Source: Streptomyces mutomycini
GTDB taxonomy: Bacteria; Actinomycetota; Actinomycetes; Streptomycetales; Streptomycetaceae
Assembly: GCF_001700505.1 (NCBI RefSeq)
Contig: NZ_MAPV01000015.1
Coordinates: forward strand, 1-42,420
Direction of reading: 5' to 3'
Length of the DNA stretch: 42,420 bases
In this document: positions 8,449 through 16,910 of the stretch, one piece after another
Layout: each line of letters begins with the position of its first letter
Numbering within the stretch: the first letter of the stretch is position 1
Notes under the pieces: model-generated
Seen by the model: only the letters and a program-made list of their open reading frames with translations
What the model was told of the DNA's origin: nothing
Databases searched by the model: none
Position numbers and translations under genes: made by a program

Positions 8449-8486
8449 GCAGTCGGCGGCACCCTCGAAAGGCTGCCGCCGACTGC
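8449..8486 (-). terminator. Hairpin terminator of the DUF2264 operon
   Basis: GCAGTCGGCGGCA (8449-8461) and TGCCGCCGACTGC (8474-8486) form a perfect 13-bp stem with a 12-nt loop, 18 bp past the stop of the last gene of the minus-strand sugar operon. Confidence 0.8.
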
Positions 8487-8504
8487 CGTCGAGCCGGGCT
8501 CAGG

Positions 8505-10400
8505 TCATCGGTGCCCGTGGGTGACCTCCAGAGGGGCGAATCCGATGCGGGTCGTCGAACCGTCGTCGGCCCAGGCGACCTCGATCGTGTCCCCGTCCAC
8601 CTCCACCCCGCTCACGACCGTGGAGAGCGGTGCAGGGTCCGGCTCGGCCGTGAGTGACGCCAGCGCCACGAGCATTTCCGTGCCCTCCACCTCGGCACCC
8701 AGCCGGGGGAGCACCGCCCACCGGGTGAACGCCGTGCCCTGCGGGGCCCGCACGTCCTCCGGCTGGGCCCAGCCGTGCAGCCCGTGCAGCGCGGAACGCA
8801 CCGCGCCTCCGGGGTCCGTCGCCCAGCCCGTCTGCTCGGCCAGTGTCCCGGCGGGGGCGCCCAGGATCCGGTGCACCCGTAGTTCGTACCGGCCCAGGAC
8901 GACGGTGACGCTCTCCACCCGCAGGCCCGGCCAGGTCGGCGGGCCGTCCGGGAACACCGGGCAGTGCCAGGACGCGGCCCAGCCCCAGCCGTCGCCGTGG
9001 CCCGCGCCCAGCGGCTGGATCCGGACACGGCTGCTGCGGGAGCCCCCGACCCGCAGTGACAGATGGTTGTCCGCGGTGTTGGCGGACGACGTGGGCCCGG
9101 TGGCCGTCGAATACGCCAGGCGCGCGTAGAGCGGGTCCGACACGTCAGCCGTCTCGCCCTCGTGCGGACGGACGTGGTCGCTGCCGTGGTTGTGCAGCCG
9201 CACGATGCCGTCCGCCCGCGTCGACTGCACGAGCAGCCCCGGTGACGGCAGCGACAGCACCCGGTCAGGGCCCTCGCTCGGGGCGGGCTCCTCCTCCGCC
9301 GTCCACAGCGGGTGCTCCGCCGGGGCGAGCAGCGCGACGAAGGCCTTCGACGCCCAGTACGGCGACGACGGACCGGAGTAGACCTGGAGCGAAGCGTCGT
9401 GCGGGCCGTGCCAGCCCAGACTCAGCAGGCCGTCGTCCCCGGCCGATCCGCGCTCCAGGAAGTACCGCAGTGAGCCGCTCACCAGCCGGCGCGATACGCC
9501 CGGCGACAGGGGGGTGTGGCCGGACACCGCACCCATCCCGACCGCCGCGCCCGCCGCGAAGCGGTAGGTGAGGGAGCGGCCGAAGTGAACAGGGGCGCCG
9601 TCCGAGCCGAACATCAGCGAGAAGCTCTCCAGATGCTCGCTCAGACGTGCGCCGTAGTGCGCGGACAGCTCCGCGTCGCCCGACAGGTACGCGTCCAGCA
9701 CCGGATACAGGTGCAGGGCCCAGCCGTTGTAGTGGTCGAAGGCGCGCCCGTCCCCGTCGGAGTACCAGCCCTCGCCGCGATACCAGACCTCCAGCAGGTC
9801 GAGCGCCCGCTGCCTGGCCCGGGCCGTCTCCGCGTCGCCCCGGCCGACCGATTCCAGGAACCCGGCGACGGAGAAGGGGAAGAGATACCAGTTGTTGGGC
9901 GCGGGAGTGTGACGCAGGGCGCCGCGCAGCCATTCCTCCGCCCGGTCCTGCGTGGCGGCGTCGAGCCGGTCCCACAGCCAGGGACGGGTCAGCCGCAGTC
10001 CGATCGCCACCGACGCCGACTCCACCATCGGCTGGCCGAACACCGTGTGGTCCAGGATCAGCGGCCAGGACTCGGCGTCGTCCCGCCCGGCCGTCCGCGT
10101 ACCGGCGGTGAGCCCGTCGGCGTACCGCTCCAGCCAGTTGTGCGGGTCCTTGCCCTCCGCGCCGGCGACCCGGAACGCGGCGGTGAGGAACGTACGGGCG
10201 TAGCCCTCCAGGCCGTCGGACCTGACCCCGGAGCGGGAGGGGCGGCCCGGCAGGTCGAGGAGGGCCCGGCCAGGGGTCGCCCACTTCCAGACGGCGTCCA
10301 GCAGGCCGTCCGCCACCGCTTCCCAGTGGGCACGGGTGCAGCCGGTGTACGGGCTCGTCACACGGTCTTCGGAGGGGAGCCGAAAGGGGAGGGAGGTCAT
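8505..10400 (-). CDS. DUF2264 domain protein (putative polysaccharide-processing enzyme)
   Basis: The 631-aa protein resembles the DUF2264 family throughout: an N-terminal region with W-rich helices (NWYLFPFSVAGFLE, RGEGWYSDGDGRAFDHYNGWALHLYP) and a C-terminal beta-rich part. Tryptophan- and tyrosine-rich helical repeats of this type suggest an alpha/alpha toroid as in glycoside hydrolases or lyases, but no catalytic residues can be named from sequence alone. There is no signal peptide, so it acts in the cytoplasm, presumably on the imported oligosaccharide. The ATG overlaps the stop of the dehydrogenase by 4 bp, so it is the last gene of the ABC-transporter operon. Length is normal. Confidence 0.85.
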   Translation of the reverse strand: MTSLPFRLPSEDRVTSPYTGCTRAHWEAVADGLLDAVWKWATPGRALLDLPGRPSRSGVRSDGLEGYARTFLTAAFRVAGAEGKDPHNWLERYADGLTAGTRTAGRDDAESWPLILDHTVFGQPMVESASVAIGLRLTRPWLWDRLDAATQDRAEEWLRGALRHTPAPNNWYLFPFSVAGFLESVGRGDAETARARQRALDLLEVWYRGEGWYSDGDGRAFDHYNGWALHLYPVLDAYLSGDAELSAHYGARLSEHLESFSLMFGSDGAPVHFGRSLTYRFAAGAAVGMGAVSGHTPLSPGVSRRLVSGSLRYFLERGSAGDDGLLSLGWHGPHDASLQVYSGPSSPYWASKAFVALLAPAEHPLWTAEEEPAPSEGPDRVLSLPSPGLLVQSTRADGIVRLHNHGSDHVRPHEGETADVSDPLYARLAYSTATGPTSSANTADNHLSLRVGGSRSSRVRIQPLGAGHGDGWGWAASWHCPVFPDGPPTWPGLRVESVTVVLGRYELRVHRILGAPAGTLAEQTGWATDPGGAVRSALHGLHGWAQPEDVRAPQGTAFTRWAVLPRLGAEVEGTEMLVALASLTAEPDPAPLSTVVSGVEVDGDTIEVAWADDGSTTRIGFAPLEVTHGHR

Positions 10401-11425
10401 GCGAGGAATGCCAGCCTTTCGCGTTGTACGGGATGGGCGAAGCCGTCGCCGGCGGCCCAGCGGGCGACCTCGCCGACCGCCAGATCGGCCAGCCGACGCA
10501 GTTCGTTGCCCTGGGACCCCGCTAGATGGGGGGTGATGAACGCGTTGTCGCAGTCCCACAGCGGATGGCCCGCCGGCAGCGGGTCGGGGTCGGTGACGTC
10601 GAGCACCGCCCGGATCCGTTCCGCCCTGAGTACGTCGGTGAGGGCGTCCTGGTCGACGACCGCACCCCGGGAGGTGTTGATGAGAACGGCGTCGGGCCGC
10701 ATCGAGGCGAGGAGACCGCGGCTGACCAGACCTGTGGTCGCGGGCAGCAGCGGTGTGTGGACACTGACCACGTCGCTCTCCGCGAAGAGCCCGGCCAGGG
10801 TCACGGGGCGGACGCCGAGCCCGGCGGCCTCGTCGTCCGACACGTACGGGTCGTGGAGCAGCACCCGCAGGTCGTAGGGGCGCAGCAGCTCGATCATGCG
10901 CCGGCCGATCAGCGAGGCCGACAGGATGCCCACCGTGCGGCGGTAGTTGCCCACATCGGGCGGGGTGGCGAGCCAGGCGTCGCGCACACGGGCGGACCGG
11001 TGGTCGCGGGCCCGCTCCAGGACCCTCTTGCCGGACAGCAGGATCATCGCGAGGGTGTACTCCGCGACCGGGAGCGCGTTGGCCGCCGCGGCCGACGACA
11101 CCTCGATGCCCCTGTCCCAGCAGGCGTCGGTGACATGGCCGCGTACCGTGCCCGCCGTGTGCACGACGGCCCGCAGCGACGGCGCGGAGGCCAGGACACC
11201 CGCGTGGATCGGCGGACATCCCCATCCGGTGACCAGGACCTCGGTGTCCGCGAGTACGGCCCGGGCCGCCTCGGTCGCGAAGTCGTCGATCGCGGGCCCG
11301 GGGGCGAGGGTGCACACCCCGGCCAGCGCCGCCAGGGAGTCGGGGGAGAGGACCGCGGCTGCGGCGTCCGCTCCCATGGCGAGCGCGGCGCGTGGCCGGC
11401 GGTGTGCGGGGGGAGTGCTGGGCAT
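10397..11425 (-). CDS. D-isomer-type 2-hydroxyacid dehydrogenase, altered motifs
   Basis: The 342-aa protein has the catalytic and Rossmann halves of the D-2-hydroxyacid dehydrogenase family. Visible landmarks are LINTSRGAVVD (catalytic Arg) and FITPHLAG (catalytic His). Two features are unusual. The usual GxGxxG reads SASLIG (VGILSASLIGRR), losing the first two glycines. The catalytic glutamate of the usual EPLP motif is aspartate (VTDPDPLP). It may reduce or oxidise a sugar acid, or use its cofactor differently. It lies 37 bp after the second permease and overlaps DUF2264 (ATGA). Confidence 0.88.
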   Translation of the reverse strand: MPSTPPAHRRPRAALAMGADAAAAVLSPDSLAALAGVCTLAPGPAIDDFATEAARAVLADTEVLVTGWGCPPIHAGVLASAPSLRAVVHTAGTVRGHVTDACWDRGIEVSSAAAANALPVAEYTLAMILLSGKRVLERARDHRSARVRDAWLATPPDVGNYRRTVGILSASLIGRRMIELLRPYDLRVLLHDPYVSDDEAAGLGVRPVTLAGLFAESDVVSVHTPLLPATTGLVSRGLLASMRPDAVLINTSRGAVVDQDALTDVLRAERIRAVLDVTDPDPLPAGHPLWDCDNAFITPHLAGSQGNELRRLADLAVGEVARWAAGDGFAHPVQRERLAFLA

Positions 11426-11462
11426 GGTTCTCCTGTGCGGTGGTCCGGGCGGGGCGGCACGG

Positions 11463-12338
11463 CTACTTGACGGCGCCCGCCGTCAGTCCGGACCGCCAGA
11501 AACGCTGGAGCAGGGCGAAGGCGAGGATCAGGGGCACCACCGCGAGCAGCGAGCCCATGATGACGACGGGGTAGTACTCGGGCGACACGGACGCGGAGCT
11601 GTTCCATGAGTACAGGCCGAGGCTGACCGGATACAGATCCTGGTCGGAGAGCATCACCATGGGCAGGAAGAAGTTGTTCCAGATGGCCGTGAGCTGGAAG
11701 AGGAAGATGGTCACCAGCCCCGGTCCCAGCATGCGGAGCGCCACCCGGAAGTAGGCGGCCAGTTCGCCCGCGCCGTCCATCCGCGCGGCCTCCAGCACCT
11801 CGTCGGGCACATAGCCCTGGCTGAAGATCCGGCCGAGGTAGACCCCGAACGGATTGAACAGGACGGGGATGAAGACGGCCCAGAAGGTGTTCACGAGACC
11901 GGCGGACGAGGCCATCAGGTAGAGCGGGAGGGCGAGCACCGTCTGCGGCACCATGACGGCCGCCAGCACCAGACCGAACAGCTTCTCCTTGTGGGCGAAG
12001 CGGTACTTGTCGAAGGCGTAGCCGCACGCGATGCTGATCAGAGCGCCGAGCGCCGCGCCGAGCACCGCGTACAGCAGGCTGTTGCCGTACCAGCGGCCGT
12101 ACAGTCCGCCGTCCATGGCGAACAGGTCCTTCATGTTCTGCACGAAGGAGAAGTCGGTCAGCGACAGGAAGTCGCTGCTGAACAGGGCGTCCCTGTTTTT
12201 GGCGGAGGCGAGCACCAGCCACAGCACCGGCAGCAGGGTGTACAGCACCGAGACGAAGACCACGAGGTTGACGACCGACCGGCCGAGGAGCCGGGGCCGC
12301 AGGGGTGAGGCGGGGCGGGACAGGGTCGACGCGCTCAT
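11463..12338 (-). CDS. Carbohydrate ABC transporter permease (MalG type)
   Basis: The 291-aa inner-membrane protein has six predicted helices and the EAA loop EAARMDGAGELAAYFRVALRMLGPGL, which contacts the ATPase. An N-terminal helix (VVNLVVFVSVLYTLLPVLWLVLAS) and LYPVSLGLYSWN near the end are typical of the CUT1 family. The ATG overlaps the stop of the partner permease by 4 bp. No ATPase gene is in the operon; Streptomyces CUT1 systems commonly share the distant MsiK ATPase. Confidence 0.94.
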   Translation of the reverse strand: MSASTLSRPASPLRPRLLGRSVVNLVVFVSVLYTLLPVLWLVLASAKNRDALFSSDFLSLTDFSFVQNMKDLFAMDGGLYGRWYGNSLLYAVLGAALGALISIACGYAFDKYRFAHKEKLFGLVLAAVMVPQTVLALPLYLMASSAGLVNTFWAVFIPVLFNPFGVYLGRIFSQGYVPDEVLEAARMDGAGELAAYFRVALRMLGPGLVTIFLFQLTAIWNNFFLPMVMLSDQDLYPVSLGLYSWNSSASVSPEYYPVVIMGSLLAVVPLILAFALLQRFWRSGLTAGAVK

Positions 12339-13345
12339 CGGGCACCCTCCTCTGCGGCGTTGGCACGGTTGGTCCAGCGGGTGACGCCGTAGGAGAGGGC
12401 GATCGTGCACAGGAGCAGGATGACCGAGGCGGCGGCCGCGAGACCGTAGTTGTTGCGGGTGAAAGCGGCGTCGTAGATGTACATGCTCGGCGAGAAGCGT
12501 GAGTTGATCATCGGGGTCGACTGGCTCAGCAGCATCGGTTCGGTGAAGAGCTGGAGCGCGAAGATGAGGGTGAACATCGCGACCATCACGATCGAGGACC
12601 GCACCAGCGGGGCCTTGACCTGGAGGGCGGTTCGGACGGGGCCCGCGCCGTCCACGACCGACGCCTCGATCACCTCGCGGGGGACCGCCTGCAGCGCGGC
12701 GTAGAACACGACCATGTTGTAGCCGAGGTTGCTCCACAGCGCGATGTTCACGATGGACGGGAGCACCGTGTGCACCCCGAGGAAGTCGATGGTGATGTCG
12801 GCCCTGCCGAGCAGTTCGATGACCGGGCTGATGCCGGGCGTGTAGAGGTACAGCCAGATCAGGGCCGCGATGATCCCCGGCACGGCGTGCGGCAGGAACA
12901 GCGCGAGCTGGACGGTGCCCCGCAGGCGGACCACGCCCGAGTCCAGCAGCAGCGCCAGCACGAGGGCGCCGGTCACCATCAGCGGGATGTAGACCACGCA
13001 GTACAGGGCGACGACACCGAGACCGCCGAGGAAGGTCGGGTCGGCCAGTACGGCGGCGTAGTTGCGGAGCCCGGCGAAGACCGTCCGCTCGGGTCCGAAG
13101 CCGAGGCCGGGCTGGTCGTCGCTGAAGAAGCTCAGATGGACGGCGGTGGCGACCGGGATGAGGAAGACGGTCGCCAGAAGAGCGAAGAACGGCGTCATCA
13201 GGACGCCGCAGGCGCCGAGTTCACGCCGCCGGGCGGACCCGCTGGCCTTGGGTGCCCGCGGGGCGGCGGCCGGGCTCTGCGGTGACGGACGGGCGGTGGC
13301 GTCCGTCGGTACGGACACGGGGGTGGCGCTGGTCATGGGTGTCAC
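12335..13345 (-). CDS. Carbohydrate ABC transporter permease (MalF type)
   Basis: The 336-aa protein has a long Pro/Ala/Ser-rich cytoplasmic N-terminus (about 45 residues), then six or seven membrane helices. The EAA loop EASVVDGAGPVRTALQVKAPLVRSS is typical of the CUT1 family. It pairs with the MalG-type permease that overlaps its stop, and is 39 bp downstream of the binding protein. It forms the channel for an oligosaccharide. Confidence 0.94.
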   Translation of the reverse strand: MTPMTSATPVSVPTDATARPSPQSPAAAPRAPKASGSARRRELGACGVLMTPFFALLATVFLIPVATAVHLSFFSDDQPGLGFGPERTVFAGLRNYAAVLADPTFLGGLGVVALYCVVYIPLMVTGALVLALLLDSGVVRLRGTVQLALFLPHAVPGIIAALIWLYLYTPGISPVIELLGRADITIDFLGVHTVLPSIVNIALWSNLGYNMVVFYAALQAVPREVIEASVVDGAGPVRTALQVKAPLVRSSIVMVAMFTLIFALQLFTEPMLLSQSTPMINSRFSPSMYIYDAAFTRNNYGLAAAASVILLLCTIALSYGVTRWTNRANAAEEGAR

Positions 13346-13384
13346 CTGCCTCTCTGCTGCTGGGAACGGGATGCGGATCGCCGG

Positions 13385-14752
13385 TCAGGTGGAGCGCCGG
13401 GTGGTGGAGAGACCGAGTGCCTTGAGGTCAGGCATGGTGCCCTCCTGTGCCGCCCGGACCGCCCCGAGGATGGAACCCTGGCCTCCGCTCGCCCGTGCCA
13501 GCCCGTCCTTCATGAGCTTGCCGGTGGCTGTCATCCGGGGGCCCCATATCCAGCCCGCGCGGATCTTCCGGGCCTCCTGCTCGAAGAGGGTGTAGATGTC
13601 CTGGCCGCCGTAGTAGGCGCGGTCGAAGGCCTCGCGGCCCACGTCGACGAGCCCGGGCGCGGCGGGGTACTGGCTGCTCGCACCGCTGGAGAGCCGGGCA
13701 CGCAGCGCGTCGGGATGGGACACCTGCCACTCGATGAACTCCATCGCGGCCTCCGGGTGCGCACTGTCCTTGGTGACCGCGAAGGTCGAGCCGCCGTGCG
13801 TCCCCACACCCGGGTCGGCCGGGTCCCACTGGGGGAGTGGCGCCAGTGCCCACCGGCCCTTCTGACCCGGGCGGGCCTTCATCTGCGCACCGGCGTCCCA
13901 CGCGCCGCTGAGCCTGCTGAGCACCAGACCGTTGCCGATCTGGACATCGCTCTGCCGGCTCTCCACCGCGTTCATGAAGACCAGGTCCTGGTCGGTCAGC
14001 CTCTGCCAGAAGGCGGACACACGCCGGGTGGGCGCGTCGGCGAGCGAGACGTTCCAGGCGCCGCCCGAGGTGTCGAACCACTGGGCCCCCGCCTGCCACG
14101 CGAACGCGGCGAGATGGGTGTCACCGTCCGTCGGGAACAGCGCCATCCGACGGTCACCGCTCCTGCGGCGTACGGTCCTCGCCGCGTCCTCGAAGTCCTC
14201 CCAGGTCCGGGGGACGGCGAGGCCGTACCGCTCGAAGAGGTCGGTGCGGTAGTGCAGCACCATGGGTTCTATGTCGAGAGGGACGCTGAACACCCGCTTC
14301 TCGAAGGTGGTCAGCCCCAGCGCCTGCGGCAGCAGCTTGGCGCGCAGCCCTTCGCCGACCAGGTCCGTGATGTCGCGGCAGACCCCGTCGATGGCGAAGC
14401 CCGGGACCTGGGGGTACTCGATGGTGGCGACGTCCGGGGCGTTGCCGGCCCGGGCCGCGTTGCTGAGCTTGGCGTAACCGCCCTGGGCCCCCGATGGGAC
14501 CTGCTGGTAGTCGACCTGAATGGTGTCGTGGCCGCGGTTGAAGGCGTCCACGACCTCCTGACTGCCCCGCAGGGCGGACCAGAAGGTGATCCGCGTCTTC
14601 CTGCCGGTCCTGCTGCTCACGCTTGTTCCGGTACTGCTCGTACCGCCCGACCGTGTGTCTCCGCCACCACCTCCGCAGGCGCTGAGCGCGCCTGTCAGAG
14701 GCAGTGCGGCGATCGTGGCGAGCACGGATCGACGGCTCTGTCGACCAGGCAT
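13385..14752 (-). CDS. Sugar-binding lipoprotein of the ABC transporter
   Basis: The 455-aa protein has a lipoprotein signal peptide with twin arginines (RQSRRSVLA) and lipobox LSAC, so it is probably exported by Tat and lipid-anchored outside the membrane. The mature part is a family 1 solute-binding protein (ITFWSALRGSQEVVDAFN; YPQVPGF; TWEDFEDAARTV; GGSTFAVTKDS). ATG 14752 was chosen for the position of the signal peptide and GGGAGG about 5 bp upstream; an upstream in-frame start would spoil the signal. It is the first gene of the operon, with two inverted repeats in its promoter. The substrate is unidentified. Confidence 0.93.
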   Translation of the reverse strand: MPGRQSRRSVLATIAALPLTGALSACGGGGGDTRSGGTSSTGTSVSSRTGRKTRITFWSALRGSQEVVDAFNRGHDTIQVDYQQVPSGAQGGYAKLSNAARAGNAPDVATIEYPQVPGFAIDGVCRDITDLVGEGLRAKLLPQALGLTTFEKRVFSVPLDIEPMVLHYRTDLFERYGLAVPRTWEDFEDAARTVRRRSGDRRMALFPTDGDTHLAAFAWQAGAQWFDTSGGAWNVSLADAPTRRVSAFWQRLTDQDLVFMNAVESRQSDVQIGNGLVLSRLSGAWDAGAQMKARPGQKGRWALAPLPQWDPADPGVGTHGGSTFAVTKDSAHPEAAMEFIEWQVSHPDALRARLSSGASSQYPAAPGLVDVGREAFDRAYYGGQDIYTLFEQEARKIRAGWIWGPRMTATGKLMKDGLARASGGQGSILGAVRAAQEGTMPDLKALGLSTTRRST

Positions 14753-14801
14753 GTGCGCCTCCCGCGGCTCCTGATTCGAGACACGGGGAATACTGATCGG
14801 C

Positions 14802-14829
14802 TGATCGATAGCGGTCAATAGATCGATCA
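14802..14829. promoter_or_regulatory. Inverted repeat in the binding-protein promoter
   Basis: TGATCGAT (14802-14809) and ATCGATCA (14822-14829) are an exact inverted repeat separated by 12 bp, about 50 bp upstream of the binding-protein start. It is a candidate operator or activator site for the sugar operon; the protein that binds it is unknown. Confidence 0.5.
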
Positions 14830-14837
14830 AAAGAAGC

Positions 14838-14853
14838 TTGAAGTGTTCAAACG
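14838..14853. promoter_or_regulatory. Candidate operator of the DeoR/LacI-type regulator
   Basis: TTGAA-GTG-TTCAA (14838-14850) is a perfect inverted repeat in the operon's promoter. The strand read in the operon's direction carries CGTTTGAAC, and the same 9-mer occurs at 16009-16017 in the regulator's own promoter. The shared sequence suggests one regulator acts at both. Confidence 0.5.
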
Positions 14854-14854
14854 A

Positions 14855-15976
14855 TCAGATTGCCGGGTGAGGCAACTCCTGGGTCGATCCGCGCACTTCG
14901 AGGCGGGGGAGCAGCTCCGTCCGGCGCACCGGGCCGGTGGCACCTGCCGGGTCCGCCAGCCGGTGCAGAAGCAGCTCGGCCGCCGCCCGGCCGATCTCGG
15001 CCCGCGGCGGCGCGACCGCGGTGAGAGCGGTGCTGCCCAGAGCCGCGACGACATCGTCGTACGCCACCACCGAGCAGTCCCGCGGTACCCGGATGCCGCT
15101 CTCCGCCAGCCGCTGCACCAGCATCAGGGCGTCCTCGTCGCCGTGCAGGACGGCACCTGTCACCCCGCGCTCCCGCAGCAGGGCGGTGAGATCCGGGACC
15201 GGCTCCCGTGCACCCGGCTCCCCGGGGCCCGCGTTCGGGGAGCTGAGCACCACCGACCAGTCCTCCACCTCGGGCCGGGCCGCGGCGATCTCGGCGAACG
15301 CCGCCCGTATGGAGCGCGCGGTCGGGCTGTCGTTCCTCGCGGCCAGCACGAGCCGGCGGTGGCCCAGCGAGACCAGGTGGTCCACGGCCAGGTGGATCCC
15401 GTACCAGTGGTCCGAGCAGACCGAGTCCAGGGCGTGCAGCGCGCTGCCGGGCCGGGGCCGCCGCTCCATCAGGACCGTCGGGACCCCCACCCCGGCGAGC
15501 CAGCCGTAGTCCGCCTCCTCGCCGGCGGCGCTGCGCCACCGGGGGGCGATCAGCAGCCCGCGCACGCCGGCGGCCAGGGCCCGTTCCACCTGGGGACGTT
15601 CGGCCCCGGCCGCCTGCGGGGCGATGTACAGGGTGATCCGGGTCCCGGCCTCCTCCAGGGCGGTCCTGGCACCGTGCAGGGTCTCGTAGAGATACGAATG
15701 CCGCTCCGGGACGACGAGGGCGACCGCGCCTTTGTCCGCATCCGGTTCACGGCCTCGGGCGGCAGGCACCGCGGCCGTGTGCCCGGCCTCCCCCACGGGG
15801 CGGACCACGCCGTGACCACGCCGCAGCATCCCCGTCCTGGCCAGCTCCTCGACGTCCCGCCGGAGCGTGACCGGCGAGACGTCCAGCTCCTCGGCGAGCG
15901 AGCTCACCTTGACCGCGCCGCGCGCGTGCACCACCGCGAGGATGCGCTTCCGCCTCAGCTCGACCGGCTCCCGCAT
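14855..15976 (-). CDS. DeoR-HTH / LacI-sensor chimeric transcriptional regulator
   Basis: The 373-aa protein begins with a DeoR-type winged helix (residues about 5-60: RILAVVHARGAVKVSSLAEELDVSPVTLRRDVEEL), not a LacI helix-turn-helix. After a linker comes a periplasmic-binding-protein-type sugar sensor (about 85-360: ALVVPERHSYLYE, HLVSLGHRRLVLAAR, CSVVAYDDVVAAL). This combination recurs in actinobacterial sugar regulators. ATG 15976 has AAGGGGG upstream. It lies directly upstream of the ABC operon on the same strand and probably controls it, with a transported sugar as effector. CGTTTGAAC sequences lie before both units. Confidence 0.9.
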   Translation of the reverse strand: MREPVELRRKRILAVVHARGAVKVSSLAEELDVSPVTLRRDVEELARTGMLRRGHGVVRPVGEAGHTAAVPAARGREPDADKGAVALVVPERHSYLYETLHGARTALEEAGTRITLYIAPQAAGAERPQVERALAAGVRGLLIAPRWRSAAGEEADYGWLAGVGVPTVLMERRPRPGSALHALDSVCSDHWYGIHLAVDHLVSLGHRRLVLAARNDSPTARSIRAAFAEIAAARPEVEDWSVVLSSPNAGPGEPGAREPVPDLTALLRERGVTGAVLHGDEDALMLVQRLAESGIRVPRDCSVVAYDDVVAALGSTALTAVAPPRAEIGRAAAELLLHRLADPAGATGPVRRTELLPRLEVRGSTQELPHPAI

Positions 15977-16005
15977 GCTGGCCCCCTTGCCTACCGCCGT
16001 GCGGT

Positions 16006-16017
16006 GTTCGTTTGAAC
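16006..16017. promoter_or_regulatory. Candidate operator upstream of the regulator
   Basis: GTTC-GTTT-GAAC is an inverted repeat 30 bp before the regulator start. It contains CGTTTGAAC, the 9-mer also found in the promoter of the binding-protein gene. It is also within 120 bp of the divergent TauE gene. Confidence 0.45.
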
Positions 16018-16121
16018 GTTTCCGTGAGCGATCGCAGCATAGCGAGACGCCCTCGCTCCCCGCGGTCACAGGACGGACGTTCATCCGCCGAAAGGAAGTT
16101 GTGTCTACCATCTGATCCGGT

Positions 16122-16889
16122 ATGGACACCATCACACTCTGGCAACTGGCCGCGCTCGCGGCGGCATCCACCCTCGTCGGCTTCTCCAAGACGGCGGTCA
16201 GCGGTGCCAACACGATCAGCCTCGCGGTCTTCGCTGCCGTCCTCCCGGCCCGCGAATCGACCGGGGTGCTGCTCCCGATCCTGATCGCGGGCGACATCCT
16301 CGCCGTGCTCGTCTACCGCCGTCACGCCCACTGGCCGACCCTGCTGCGGCTCTTTCCCGCCGTCGCCGCGGGCGTGGTGGCGGGTACGGTCTTCATGGTG
16401 TGGGCCGACGACGCCGCCGTACGCACCTCGATCGGCGCGATCCTGCTCTTCATGGCGGGCGTCACGGTCTGGCGCCGTCGTGCCCGGCCCGAGCCGGCGT
16501 CCGAACAACAGGACGAGGACCGTCCGACGCGCGGAGGGCGACTCAAGGCACGCTCGTACGGGGTGCTCGGCGGATTCACCACCATGGTCGCCAACGCGGG
16601 CGGCCCCGTGATGTCGCTCTATCTGCTGTCGGCGGGCTTCCGGAAGCTGGGCTTCCTGGGGACGTCGGCGTGGTTCTTCCTGATCGTCAACACCTCGAAG
16701 GTGCCCTTCAGCGTGGGACTCGGTCTCATCGACGCGCGGTCGCTGCTGCTGGACGCCGCCCTGGTGCTGTTCGTCATCCCGGGTGCGTACCTCGGCCGGG
16801 TCTGCGTCGGCCGGATCGACCAGAGGCTCTTCGACCGGATCGTGATCGGAGCCACCGTCCTGGGCGGCCTCCAGCTGCTGCTGAGCTGA
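16122..16889 (+). CDS. TauE/SafE-family membrane exporter
   Basis: The 255-aa protein has about eight hydrophobic helices in two halves, with the family landmarks GFSKTAVSGAN near the N-terminus and GGFTTMVANAGGPVMSLYLL in the middle. These transporters move sulfite, sulfoacetate or other organic anions. A charged loop (residues about 122-145) separates the halves. It is divergent from the DeoR/LacI-type regulator and converges on the APC permease, so its physiological partner is unclear. The ATG has only a weak ribosome site. Confidence 0.9.
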   Translation: MDTITLWQLAALAAASTLVGFSKTAVSGANTISLAVFAAVLPARESTGVLLPILIAGDILAVLVYRRHAHWPTLLRLFPAVAAGVVAGTVFMVWADDAAVRTSIGAILLFMAGVTVWRRRARPEPASEQQDEDRPTRGGRLKARSYGVLGGFTTMVANAGGPVMSLYLLSAGFRKLGFLGTSAWFFLIVNTSKVPFSVGLGLIDARSLLLDAALVLFVIPGAYLGRVCVGRIDQRLFDRIVIGATVLGGLQLLLS

Positions 16890-16910
16890 AGACCGTCCGG
16901 GGAGGGGCTG

